Shown: piece after piece, positions 56,625 to 64,000 of the stretch
How positions within the stretch are numbered: the first letter of the stretch is position 1
How the letters are laid out: the number at the start of each line of letters is the position of its first letter
NCBI GenBank assembly: GCA_017508975.1
Contig: JAFWQU010000015.1
Coordinates: forward strand, 62,001 to 126,000
Reading direction: 5' to 3'
DNA length: 64,000 nt
Source of the DNA: Clostridia bacterium
GTDB lineage: Bacteria; Bacillota; Clostridia; Christensenellales; Aristaeellaceae
Translations under genes and position numbers: made by a program
The notes under the pieces: generated by a model
What the model was told of the DNA's origin: nothing
Databases searched by the model: none
The model's input: only the letters and a program-made list of their open reading frames with translations

Positions 56625-57644
56625 ATGTCTGAAATCACACCCAAGCCCGAGAAAAAGCCCGTCATCTTCTCCGGCATCCAGCCGTCCGGCACGCTGACGC
56701 TGGGGAATTATATCGGCGCGCTGCGGAATTTCGCCACGCTGCAGGACGACTACGACTGCATCTACTGCATCGTGGACGAGCACGCCATCACCGTGCGGCA
56801 GAACCCGGCCGACCTGCGCCGCCGCTGCCTGGAGCTGGCCGCGCTCTACCTGGCCTCCGGCATCGACCCGGCGAAGAGCCTGATCTACTGCCAGAGCCAT
56901 GTCAGCGCCCACGCGGAACTCGGATGGATCCTGAACTGCTTCACCTACATGGGCGAGCTGAGCCGCATGACCCAGTTCAAGGCCAAGAGCGCCGCCCACG
57001 CGGACAACATCAACGCCGGCCTGTTCACCTACCCGGTGCTGATGGCCGCCGACATCCTGCTCTACCAGACCAACCTGGTGCCCGTGGGCGTCGACCAGAA
57101 GCAGCATCTGGAGCTCTGCCGCGACATCGCTATCCGCTTCAACGGCATTTACGGCGACGTGTTCACGATCCCCGAGGGCTACATTCCCAAGGTGGGCGCC
57201 AAGGTCATGAGCCTGCAGGAGCCGACCAAGAAGATGTCCAAGTCCGACCCCGAGGAGACCTTCATCGCCCTGACCGACGATCCGGACGCCATCCGCCGCA
57301 AGATCAAACGCGCGGTGACCGACTCCGACGGCGAGATCCGTTTCGACCCGGAGAACAAGCCCGGCGTCAGCAACCTGCTGGCCATCATGAGCGCGCTGAG
57401 CGGCGAGACCCCCGAGGCGCTGTGCGCGCACTTCGCGGGGCAGGGCTACGGCGCCCTCAAGGGCGAGGTCGCCGACTGCGTGATCTCCGCGCTGGCCCCG
57501 CTGCAGGCGGAGTTCAAGCGGCTGATGGCGGACAAGACCTATCTGCAGAGCGTCATCGACAGCGGCGCGCAGCACGCCTCCGCCCTTGCCGCCCGCACTC
57601 TCCGCAAGGTCCAGAAGAAGATCGGTCTCGCACCCAGAGGATAA
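56625..57644 (+). CDS. trpS: Tryptophan--tRNA ligase
   Basis: Class I synthetase charging tRNA-Trp. 339 residues. The ATP motifs are [20 protein letters not shown] (HIGH-like TLGN) and [14 protein letters not shown] (KMSKS). [20 protein letters not shown] is the TrpRS GxDQ motif. ATG 56625 follows AGGAGG. It is preceded by its T-box and followed after 5 bases by an exported hydrolase gene, which therefore probably shares tryptophan control. Confidence 0.97.
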   Translation: MSEITPKPEKKPVIFSGIQPSGTLTLGNYIGALRNFATLQDDYDCIYCIVDEHAITVRQNPADLRRRCLELAALYLASGIDPAKSLIYCQSHVSAHAELGWILNCFTYMGELSRMTQFKAKSAAHADNINAGLFTYPVLMAADILLYQTNLVPVGVDQKQHLELCRDIAIRFNGIYGDVFTIPEGYIPKVGAKVMSLQEPTKKMSKSDPEETFIALTDDPDAIRRKIKRAVTDSDGEIRFDPENKPGVSNLLAIMSALSGETPEALCAHFAGQGYGALKGEVADCVISALAPLQAEFKRLMADKTYLQSVIDSGAQHASALAARTLRKVQKKIGLAPRG

Positions 57645-57649
57645 ACGCC

Positions 57650-58546
57650 ATGAGGCATCTTTCGAAGTTTCTGACCGCGCTGGCGATCCTGTGTCTCCTG
57701 GTCGGCTTTGCCGCCGCGGAGGAGATCACGCTGATGACGCCGGTTCCCCAGGCGCCGGAACTGCGTCTGCACCAGATCAGCAACGGCTCCACCGACTGCT
57801 ACCTGGTGACCTGCGGCGACTTTGTCATGCTGGTGGACTGCGGGGAGAACACGAGCATCCACAACTCCAACTCCAAGCGGCTGTTCGGCTATCTGGACGC
57901 CTACGGCATCGACCATGTGGACATTCACCTGGTCACACACTGGCACGACGACCACGCCTACAACATTCCGCAGATCAACGAGCGCTACGGCGGCGAGAAC
58001 ACGATCGTCTTCGGCACCTCCGCCGAACTGCCGGAGCGCTTCGGACCGCTGCAGCACGGCGTCTACCGGCAGCTGCGCGACGGCGACCGGGTCCAGGCGG
58101 GGCCGGTGGAGCTGTTGTGCGTCGGCCCGGAGGAGAGCGATCTCAGCGGGGAATTCAACAAGCACAGCCTGAACGTCGTGATGTACTATCAGTCCCACCG
58201 CTTTCTGTTCACGGGCGACTGGGTGGACGGAACCGTCGTCAAGCGCCACGAGGAGGAGCTCAACCGCATCGACGTGCTCTCCTTCCCGCACCACGGGCTC
58301 ACGCCCATGTGCATCCGGCCCTACACCATGCGCGTGCTCAGTCCCCGGGTGATCCTGGTACCGGGCGGAGGCGGCAGCGAGGACAAGGTCAAGGATTTCG
58401 TGTTCCACGAGTGCTCCGTCAAGCGCATGCCCCGCTTCTACTCCAACCGCGACGGCCACGTCCACGTCATCGTCCGCGGAAACGAGCTGCGCACCGCCTA
58501 CCACGTGACCCCGGGCGAGTATCCCGCCGGAAAGCTCGCGCCCTGA
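57650..58546 (+). CDS. Secreted metallo-beta-lactamase-fold hydrolase (ComEC/Rec2-like)
   Basis: 298 residues. Signal peptide (1-23, LTALAILCLLVGFAAA). The metal site is VTHWHDDHAYNI (HxHxDH), with FTGDW (Asp) and SFPHHGL (His). This is the secreted ComEC-C-terminal-like MBL group, not a classical beta-lactamase. The substrate is unknown. It starts 5 bases after trpS with no clear terminator between, so likely co-transcribed. Confidence 0.85.
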   Translation: MRHLSKFLTALAILCLLVGFAAAEEITLMTPVPQAPELRLHQISNGSTDCYLVTCGDFVMLVDCGENTSIHNSNSKRLFGYLDAYGIDHVDIHLVTHWHDDHAYNIPQINERYGGENTIVFGTSAELPERFGPLQHGVYRQLRDGDRVQAGPVELLCVGPEESDLSGEFNKHSLNVVMYYQSHRFLFTGDWVDGTVVKRHEEELNRIDVLSFPHHGLTPMCIRPYTMRVLSPRVILVPGGGGSEDKVKDFVFHECSVKRMPRFYSNRDGHVHVIVRGNELRTAYHVTPGEYPAGKLAP

Positions 58547-58592
58547 GGCGGATTTGTGCAAAACGGCTTGATTTCATGCGCAAAAGAAACGC

Positions 58593-58621
58593 TTGCAATC
58601 CCATCCGCAATCCGGTATACT
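58593..58621 (+). promoter_or_regulatory. Promoter of the glycogen phosphorylase gene
   Basis: TTGCAA-17-TATACT, 52 bases before the ATG. The leader has a small hairpin AGCCT/AGGCT. Confidence 0.83.
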
Positions 58622-58673
58622 AAATGACCGGAGCCTCAAAAAGGCTGCCGCAGAGTGAACAAGGAGGAGTCCT

Positions 58674-61133
58674 ATGCCTACGACCCGTTTCGACAAGGAA
58701 TCGATCAAGCAGTCCATTATCGGCAAACTGCAGCGCTACAACGGCCGCTCCATCGAGGAGGCGTCCGAGCAGCAGATTTATAAAGCCCTGGCCTCCACCG
58801 TGCGGGACCAGATCATGCAGAAGTACACCATCGCCCGGGAGGAGCGCAAGACCACCCGTTCCAAGCGCCTGTACTATCTCTCCGTGGAATTCCTGATGGG
58901 CCGCAGCATGTACTGCAACATGCTGAACCTGGTTTCCACCAAGGAATACCGCGAGGCTCTGCAGGAGCTCGGCATCGACCTGGATAAGGTGCTCCAGGAG
59001 GAGCCGGAACCCGGCCTGGGCAACGGCGGCCTCGGGCGGCTCGCCGCCTGCTTCCTGGATTCGCTGGCCAGCCTGGATCTGCCGGCCATGGGCTGCACGA
59101 TCCGCTATGAGTACGGCCTGTTCCGCCAGCGGATCATCGACGGCCAGCAGGTCGAGATGCCCGACTCCTGGCTGGACAACGGCAACGTCTGGGAGATCCC
59201 CGTGATGGAGGACGCCTGCGAGGTGCACTTCGGCGGCCATGTGGACGTCGAGGAGGACGAGGACGGCCAGCAGCACTTCATCCACCGTGACTACTACACG
59301 GTCGAGGCTGTCCCCTACGACATGCCGATCGTGGGCTACAACACCTCCACGGTCAATACCCTGCGGATGTGGAGCGCCCGCAGCCCCAAGCGAATCGACC
59401 TGTCCAGCTTCGGCCAGGGCAAGTACGCCCAGGCCTCCGAGGAGATCGAGCTGGCGGAGGTCATCTCCAAGGTGCTCTATCCCGAGGACAACCACTACGA
59501 GGGCAAAATGCTGCGCCTCAAGCAGCACTATTTCTTCACCAGCGCCACCCTGCAGTACATCATCCGGGACTTCAAGAAGCTCTACGGAGACAACTTCAAA
59601 CTGCTGCCGGAGAAGGTCGTCATCCACATCAATGACACCCATCCCGGCATGGCGATCCCCGAGCTGATGCGCCTGCTGATGGACCAGGAGGGTCTGGGCT
59701 GGGACGAGGCAGAGGCCATCACCCGCAAGACCGTCGCCTACACGAACCACACCATCATGGCCGAGGCGCTCGAGAAGTGGCCGGAGGCCATGGTCCGCCA
59801 GCAGCTGCCCCGGATCTATCAGATCCTGGAGGAGATGAACCGCCGCCTGTGCGCGCGGCTGTGGAACGCCTTCCCCGGCGAGTGGGACCGGATCGGCCAG
59901 ATGGCGATTCTCTCCTACGGCCAGGTGCACATGGCGAACCTGTGCGTCGCGGAGTCCTTCTCCGTCAACGGCGTCAGCCAGCTGCACGGCCAGATTCTCG
60001 TGGACGAGACCTTCCACGATTTCGCGCAGGTCATGCCCGAGAAGTTCAGCGCCATCACCAACGGCGTGACCCACCGCCGCTGGCTCATGAGCTGCAACCC
60101 GCGCCTGACCGACCTGATCTGCGAAACCATCGGCACGGACTGGATCCGGGAGCCCGAGAAGCTCAGCGACCTGCGTCCCTTTGCGGATGACGCCGCCTTC
60201 CGGGAGAAGTTCGCCGCCATCAAGTACGCGAACAAGGAGCGCCTGGCCAAGCTGGTGCTGGACCGCCAGGGCATTGAGGTGGATCCCGCGTTCCTCTTCG
60301 ACGCCCAGTCCAAGCGCCTGCACGAGTACAAGCGGCAGATGCTCAACGCGCTGCACATCCTGGTGCTCTACAACCGCATCGTGTCGGATCCGACCTTTAA
60401 GATGCAGCCCCGCGTGTTCTTCTTCGGCGCCAAGGCCTCCCCGGGCTACTACCGCGCCAAGCAGACCATCCGCCTGATCATCGCTATCTCCAAGCTGATT
60501 GCCAAGCACCCCCGCGCCAGCAAGATGCTGCAGGTGGTGTTCCTGGAGAACTACGACGTCTCCACCGCCGAGGTCCTGATCCCGGCCGCGGAGGTGTCTC
60601 AGCAGATCTCCACCGCCTCCAAGGAGGCCAGCGGCACCGGCTGCATGAAGTACATGATGAACGGCGCAGTGACCATCGGCACCATGGACGGCGCGAACGT
60701 CGAGATGGTGGAGCAGGTCGGCGAGGAGAACATGTACATCTTCGGCATGCGCGCCAACACTGTGCGCGACATGTACCGCGAGCGGACCTACAACCCGATG
60801 AGCATCTTCGAGACCAACCACGAGATCCGCCAGGCCATGACCCAGATGATCGACGGCACCCTCTTCCCGAACAACAGCGGCGTGCTGCAGGATCTCTACC
60901 ACAGCCTGCTCTTCGGCGACGGCGGCGCGCTGCCGGACAACTACTTCGTGCTGAAGGACTTCGGATCCTACTCGATGGCGCAGCGGCGGCTCGACGCCGA
61001 TTACCGCAACCCGGAGAAGTGGTGGAAGATGGCCGTGATCAACACCGCCATGTCCGGCATCTTCTCCTCCGACCGCACCATCCGCCAGTACAACGACCTG
61101 ATCTGGCACCTGGATCCCCTCCCCCGCAAATAA
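58674..61133 (+). CDS. glgP: Glycogen/starch/alpha-glucan phosphorylase
   Basis: 819 residues. GlgP releases glucose-1-phosphate from alpha-1,4-glucans using PLP. Characteristic parts are EPGLGNGGLGRLAACFLDSL (catalytic loop), IHINDTHPGMAIPELMR and the PLP-lysine region KEASGTGCMKYMMNGAVTIG. The residue before Met-Lys is Cys, where Asn is frequent in the family; the Lys is present. The gene stands alone between a promoter and terminator; a GH13 enzyme follows. Confidence 0.97.
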   Translation: MPTTRFDKESIKQSIIGKLQRYNGRSIEEASEQQIYKALASTVRDQIMQKYTIAREERKTTRSKRLYYLSVEFLMGRSMYCNMLNLVSTKEYREALQELGIDLDKVLQEEPEPGLGNGGLGRLAACFLDSLASLDLPAMGCTIRYEYGLFRQRIIDGQQVEMPDSWLDNGNVWEIPVMEDACEVHFGGHVDVEEDEDGQQHFIHRDYYTVEAVPYDMPIVGYNTSTVNTLRMWSARSPKRIDLSSFGQGKYAQASEEIELAEVISKVLYPEDNHYEGKMLRLKQHYFFTSATLQYIIRDFKKLYGDNFKLLPEKVVIHINDTHPGMAIPELMRLLMDQEGLGWDEAEAITRKTVAYTNHTIMAEALEKWPEAMVRQQLPRIYQILEEMNRRLCARLWNAFPGEWDRIGQMAILSYGQVHMANLCVAESFSVNGVSQLHGQILVDETFHDFAQVMPEKFSAITNGVTHRRWLMSCNPRLTDLICETIGTDWIREPEKLSDLRPFADDAAFREKFAAIKYANKERLAKLVLDRQGIEVDPAFLFDAQSKRLHEYKRQMLNALHILVLYNRIVSDPTFKMQPRVFFFGAKASPGYYRAKQTIRLIIAISKLIAKHPRASKMLQVVFLENYDVSTAEVLIPAAEVSQQISTASKEASGTGCMKYMMNGAVTIGTMDGANVEMVEQVGEENMYIFGMRANTVRDMYRERTYNPMSIFETNHEIRQAMTQMIDGTLFPNNSGVLQDLYHSLLFGDGGALPDNYFVLKDFGSYSMAQRRLDADYRNPEKWWKMAVINTAMSGIFSSDRTIRQYNDLIWHLDPLPRK

Positions 61134-61140
61134 ATCCTGC

Positions 61141-61167
61141 AAGGCCCGGCGTCACGTCGGGCCTTTT
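61141..61167 (+). terminator. Terminator after glgP
   Basis: AAGGCCCG and CGGGCCTTTT with a 9-base loop. Confidence 0.88.
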
Positions 61168-61223
61168 CCCCCACACGAACATGCGCCGCATGCCGGAAGT
61201 GGATTTCGAGGAGCATACTGCCG

Positions 61224-62978
61224 ATGATCTGTCATGATACCCACAACCCCTTTTTCCGTGATCCCGCCGGCCCCGTGCCGGCCGGCACGGCGGTCACCTT
61301 CCGCATCCTGTGCGACGACGCGGCCGACGTGATCCTGCGCACCTGGATGGGCGAGGAACGCGCCTACCCGATGCGCTTCGACAGCGAACGCGTCTGGGAG
61401 GTGCAGGTGAAGCTGCCCGAGGAAACCGGCATCTACTGGTATGACTTTATCGTGTACCACCACGACGGGGTCACCCAGCGCTACGGCGCGCCGGACGACG
61501 ATCTGGGCGGAGAGGGGCATCTGTGCGAGGAGTATCTGCATTCCTTCCGCATCACGCTCTATCAGCCGGAGTGGCACACGCCCTCGTGGATCCACGGGGC
61601 GGTCATCTACCAGATCTTCCCCGACCGCTTTTTCCGCGCGCCGGCCGCGGCCGAGGCGGAGCCCGACAGCCGCCGCCGCTTTCACGAGGACTGGAACGAG
61701 GATTTCTTCCCCCTGCGCGAGCGGGAGAACGGCTCCATGGACTTCTACGGCGGCACCCTCAACGGCATCCGCGAGAAGATCCCCTATCTGCAGTCCATGG
61801 GCGTGACGGTGCTCTATCTGAACCCGATCTTCAAGTCCCAGCACAACCACCACTACGACACCGGCGACTATACGCTGGTCGATCCGATGCTGGGCACCAA
61901 CGCGGATTTCGAGTCCCTGTGCCGCGCCTGCGAGGCCGCCGGCATCCGGATCATCCTCGACGGCGTGTTCAGCCACACCGGGCAGGACAGCCTGTACTTC
62001 AACGCCTTCGGAAACTATCCGGGCGTCGGCGCCGCCCAGAGCAAGTCGAGCCCCTACGCCTCCTGGTACACCTTCGAGCATTTCCCGAACAAGTACCGCT
62101 GCTGGTGGGGCGACCCCTCGCTACCGGAGTGCCGCAAGGACGACCCCTCCTACCAGCGGTTCATCTTCGACGAGCAGGAGGGCATCGTGCCCCGCTGGCT
62201 GCGCGCAGGCGCGGACGGATGGCGGCTGGACGTGGCGGACGAGCTGACCATGGATTTCCTGCGCAAGCTGCACCGCTCCGCCCGCCACGCCAAGCGCGAC
62301 GCCTTTGTGCTCGGCGAGGTCTGGGAGGACGCGAGCAACAAGGTCGCCTACGGCGAGACCCGCTGCTACTGCACCGGCGACACGCTGGACAGCGTGATGA
62401 ACTATCCCCTGCGGACCGAGATTCTGCGCTTCGTGCGCGGCGAGGGAAACGCCTACGAGCTGGCCCGGCTGATCCGCCACCAGGCGGAGGTCTATCCGGT
62501 CCCCTTCCGCTACGCGCTGATGAACCTGCTGGGGAGCCACGACCGCGCACGGGTGCTCAATGCCGTCATCGGAAAAGAGGGCGAGGGTCTGACCCGCGCC
62601 CAGCAGCAGAAGGAGAAGCTCAGTCCCGAGGAGTACGAGGTGGCCCGCCGCCGCCTCAAGATCTGCGTGGATCTGATCTGCGCGCTGCCCGGCTGCCCGA
62701 CGCTCTATTACGGCGACGAGGCGGGCCTGACCGGCTGCTCGGATCCCTTCTGCCGCAAGCCCTTCCCCTGGGGCCGCGAGGACACCGAGCTGCAGGCTTA
62801 CATCGCGGCGAAGCTCAGCCACCGCCGCCGCTCCAGCCTGCTCAAGACCGGCTACTGCGAGGTCGAGGCGCTGGACGAGGATACCCTGCGCGTCCGCCGC
62901 TTCATGCTGGACGGACACGATGCCCTGGGCCGCAAGAGCGCGGTGCACAGCGAGGAGCTTTTCTCCATCCGGCGATGA
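61224..62978 (+). CDS. GH13 alpha-glucan hydrolase (neopullulanase/cyclomaltodextrinase-like)
   Basis: 584 residues, no signal peptide, so cytosolic. An N-terminal beta domain (about 1-110) precedes the (beta/alpha)8 barrel with IYQIFPDRFFRAP, DGVFSHTG, the nucleophile DGWRLDVADEL, the acid/base GEVWED, and LLGSHDRAR. The C-terminal domain is short. It probably splits branched or cyclic maltodextrins so GlgP can act. The ATG at 61224 is 10 bases from GAGGAG, a loose spacing. Confidence 0.93.
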   Translation: MICHDTHNPFFRDPAGPVPAGTAVTFRILCDDAADVILRTWMGEERAYPMRFDSERVWEVQVKLPEETGIYWYDFIVYHHDGVTQRYGAPDDDLGGEGHLCEEYLHSFRITLYQPEWHTPSWIHGAVIYQIFPDRFFRAPAAAEAEPDSRRRFHEDWNEDFFPLRERENGSMDFYGGTLNGIREKIPYLQSMGVTVLYLNPIFKSQHNHHYDTGDYTLVDPMLGTNADFESLCRACEAAGIRIILDGVFSHTGQDSLYFNAFGNYPGVGAAQSKSSPYASWYTFEHFPNKYRCWWGDPSLPECRKDDPSYQRFIFDEQEGIVPRWLRAGADGWRLDVADELTMDFLRKLHRSARHAKRDAFVLGEVWEDASNKVAYGETRCYCTGDTLDSVMNYPLRTEILRFVRGEGNAYELARLIRHQAEVYPVPFRYALMNLLGSHDRARVLNAVIGKEGEGLTRAQQQKEKLSPEEYEVARRRLKICVDLICALPGCPTLYYGDEAGLTGCSDPFCRKPFPWGREDTELQAYIAAKLSHRRRSSLLKTGYCEVEALDEDTLRVRRFMLDGHDALGRKSAVHSEELFSIRR

Positions 62979-63004
62979 TTGATCCGTTCGGTGCGCTGAT
63001 AGCC

Positions 63005-63110
63005 GGGCTGAGGATTCCGCGCCTGCGGGCGCGGTCAGGTCCGCAGCCGGACTGGCGGCTTTCCGATCGCCCCGGGCCTTCGGATTTCGCCTGTTGACGG
63101 GGTTTGTGTT
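63005..63110 (+). repeat. Dispersed palindromic element, copy H, with an extra inserted hairpin
   Basis: CCGCGCCTGCGGGCGCGG, then an 18-20-base insertion that can fold (GTCC-GCAGCC-GGAC), then GGCTTTCCGATCGCCC, GGGCCTTCGG. The arms are diverged. It begins 27 bases after the GH13 stop. Confidence 0.78.
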
Positions 63111-63125
63111 TCAGAGAATAACGCG

Positions 63126-63347
63126 AAAAAAAGGCAGCCCCCGCGGCTGACCTGGTTTTTGCCCCCACACTCGCCGTCTGGAAGGTTGCTCTGTGCCTCT
63201 GCACCCTCACGCGCTTCTCTCGGGGTTTTCCCCGGACGGACTTACCTCTAGACCGCACCATGCTCCCCGCCGCTTTGGACGGATTACGTGGACCGTTTCG
63301 CCTGCGACTGGCATCGGCTTTCAACCACAGACCCGCGGGGATCTGCC
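63126..63347 (-). ncRNA. Candidate structured non-coding RNA, family not identified
   Basis: A 222-base unit with a promoter (63354-63381) and a U7-tailed hairpin end. The predicted 5' end GGCAG-AT-CCCCGCGG pairs with 3' CCGCGGGG-G-CTGCC. CTG/CAG and GGTT/AACC continue the stem after bulges. Inside, CCGTC (63235-63239) pairs with GACGG (63174-63178), closing over CGGGG-AAAA-CCCCG (63221-63234) and GTGC-AGAG-GCAC (63193-63204). No ORF with a ribosome-binding site is seen. End pairing recalls 6S RNA, but multiple hairpins do not. I see no SRP or tmRNA signatures and no convincing RNase P ones. Confidence 0.72.
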
Positions 63348-63353
63348 GCCTCC

Positions 63354-63381
63354 ATTATACCCGTCCGGCGCGGGAATGCAA
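63354..63381 (-). promoter_or_regulatory. Promoter of the ncRNA candidate
   Basis: TTGCAT-16-TATAAT on the minus strand; 7 bases downstream lies the first G of the terminal stem. Confidence 0.8.
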
Positions 63382-63402
63382 GCCCGCCTTTTCATCCGCG
63401 GA

Positions 63403-63431
63403 TTGCCTTTTTGTTTTTTTCGTGATAAAAT
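63403..63431 (+). promoter_or_regulatory. Promoter of dnaA
   Basis: TTGCCT-17-TAAAAT, 48 bases upstream of dnaA, with a T-rich spacer. Back-to-back with the ncRNA promoter. No clear DnaA box (TTATCCACA) in 62979-63479. Confidence 0.6.
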
Positions 63432-63479
63432 ACCCTTTGCCTGTCTCAAAAACAACGCTCAACAGGGGAGTGTCCGGCC

Positions 63480-64000
63480 ATGGATATGAATCAGCTCTGG
63501 GAGAGCACCTGCTCCCTGCTGAAAAACCGGGTTTCCACCGTTGCCTACAATTATCTGATTGCGGGCAATCTTTTTCCCGTGGAGGTCACGGAGGACCGGC
63601 TGATTCTGTCGATCGCCATGGAGCAGCTCAAGCCCTCCGTGGTCACCTACGCAGAGACCATCCGCGAGTGTGTGCAGGCGGCCACCGGGCGGAACCTGAA
63701 GGTGGAGATCCGCACCAAGGCGGAGCTCGCGCAGGCGGAGACGCCCGCCCCTGCGGCGGAGGACAGCTCCGTGGCGCTCAACGACCGCTATACCTTCGAC
63801 AGCTTCGTGGTCGGCGGCGGCAACCGCTTTGCCCACGCCGCGGCCATCGCCGTGGCCGACGCGCCGGGCAAGGTCTACAACCCGCTGTTCATCTACGGCG
63901 GCTCCGGGCTCGGTAAAACCCATCTGATGCACGCCATCGGCCACTATGTGCACGAGCAGCATCCCCAGCTGCGCCTGATGTACATCACCAGCGAGGCCTT
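63480..64000 (+). CDS. dnaA: Chromosomal replication initiator DnaA, N-terminal part (gene runs off the window)
   Basis: DnaA opens the origin and loads the helicase. About 173 residues are visible: domain I ([20 protein letters not shown], to about 85), a short linker (about 85-100) with [10 protein letters not shown], and the start of the AAA+ domain with [19 protein letters not shown] and [17 protein letters not shown] (Walker A). ATG 63480 follows AGGGGAG; ATG 63486 is possible. The usual rpmH-rnpA-yidC neighbours are not upstream. Confidence 0.96.
   Translation, partial: MDMNQLWESTCSLLKNRVSTVAYNYLIAGNLFPVEVTEDRLILSIAMEQLKPSVVTYAETIRECVQAATGRNLKVEIRTKAELAQAETPAPAAEDSSVALNDRYTFDSFVVGGGNRFAHAAAIAVADAPGKVYNPLFIYGGSGLGKTHLMHAIGHYVHEQHPQLRLMYITSEA

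Noticed and set aside
63126..63347. RNase P or SRP RNA identity for the ncRNA
   Set aside because: A stretch AGAGGTAAGTCC resembles the RNase P GAGGAAAGTCC element, but the other conserved P4 parts and normal length are lacking. The SRP signature GTCAGGTCCGGAAGGAAGCA is absent.
63193..63489. 98-residue plus-strand frame before dnaA
   Set aside because: Lies opposite the structured RNA candidate and runs across the dnaA promoter, with no ribosome-binding site.

Overview
The window comes from a GC-rich Firmicutes-type genome, most likely an anaerobic gut or rumen clostridium (Clostridia, perhaps near Christensenellales or Oscillospirales; the rank is a guess). The basis is a set of Firmicutes synteny blocks (phoH-pgpH-ybeY-cdd-era, miaB-ricA-mutS-mutL-miaA, yicC-gmk-rpoZ-coaBC, nadD-yqeK-rsfS), a T-box in front of trpS, a SpoIID-like protein and near-consensus sigma-A promoters. 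There is no ribosomal RNA, tRNA, CRISPR array, prophage or transposase gene in view.

Layout. 1-5190 (minus): 5' part of secA, two small acidic coiled-coil genes, a DagK-like lipid kinase and a split transketolase. 5191-22487 (minus): a nearly gapless run of 13 genes from phoH to miaA and a YnbB-like PLP enzyme, rich in RNA maturation and decay (YbeY, Era, RNase G, MiaB, RicA, MiaA) plus MutS/MutL; YbeY is fused to cytidine deaminase. 22681-25230 (plus): an orotate phosphoribosyltransferase-like gene, a NadD-YqeK fusion and rsfS. 25552-31130 (minus): coaBC, rpoZ, gmk, yicC, then murC and mreB. 31296-37275: a secreted SpoIID/SH3 protein (plus) facing a SWIM-SNF2 helicase and a degenerate TtcA-like gene (minus). 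37431-49865 (plus): rimO, pgsA, a DUF1846 gene, a secreted PIG-L/phosphodiester glycosidase fusion, murA, a DnaJ-TPR gene, an FHA-FtsW-PBP cell-wall module, peptidase E and an AT-richer GNAT gene. 50378-55248 (minus): a DIP1984 gene and two Ser/Thr kinases fused to BspA-type leucine-rich repeats. 55415-64000: a YARHG secreted protein, T-box/trpS, a secreted metallo-beta-lactamase-fold hydrolase, glycogen phosphorylase, a GH13 enzyme, an unassigned structured RNA gene (minus) and the start of dnaA.

Two features are not explained by known genes. One is a dispersed palindromic element, nine copies in 64 kb, with two conserved hairpins and, in one sub-family, terminal inverted repeats giving a unit of about 139 bp. 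The other is a 222-nt transcription unit with its own promoter and terminator and strong end-to-end pairing, divergent from dnaA. The most unusual proteins are the kinase-LRR pair, the PIG-L/glycosidase fusion and the YbeY-Cdd fusion.

Many long open frames opposite these genes are GC-driven antisense shadows and are not annotated. All assignments come from reading the sequence; no database search was run.
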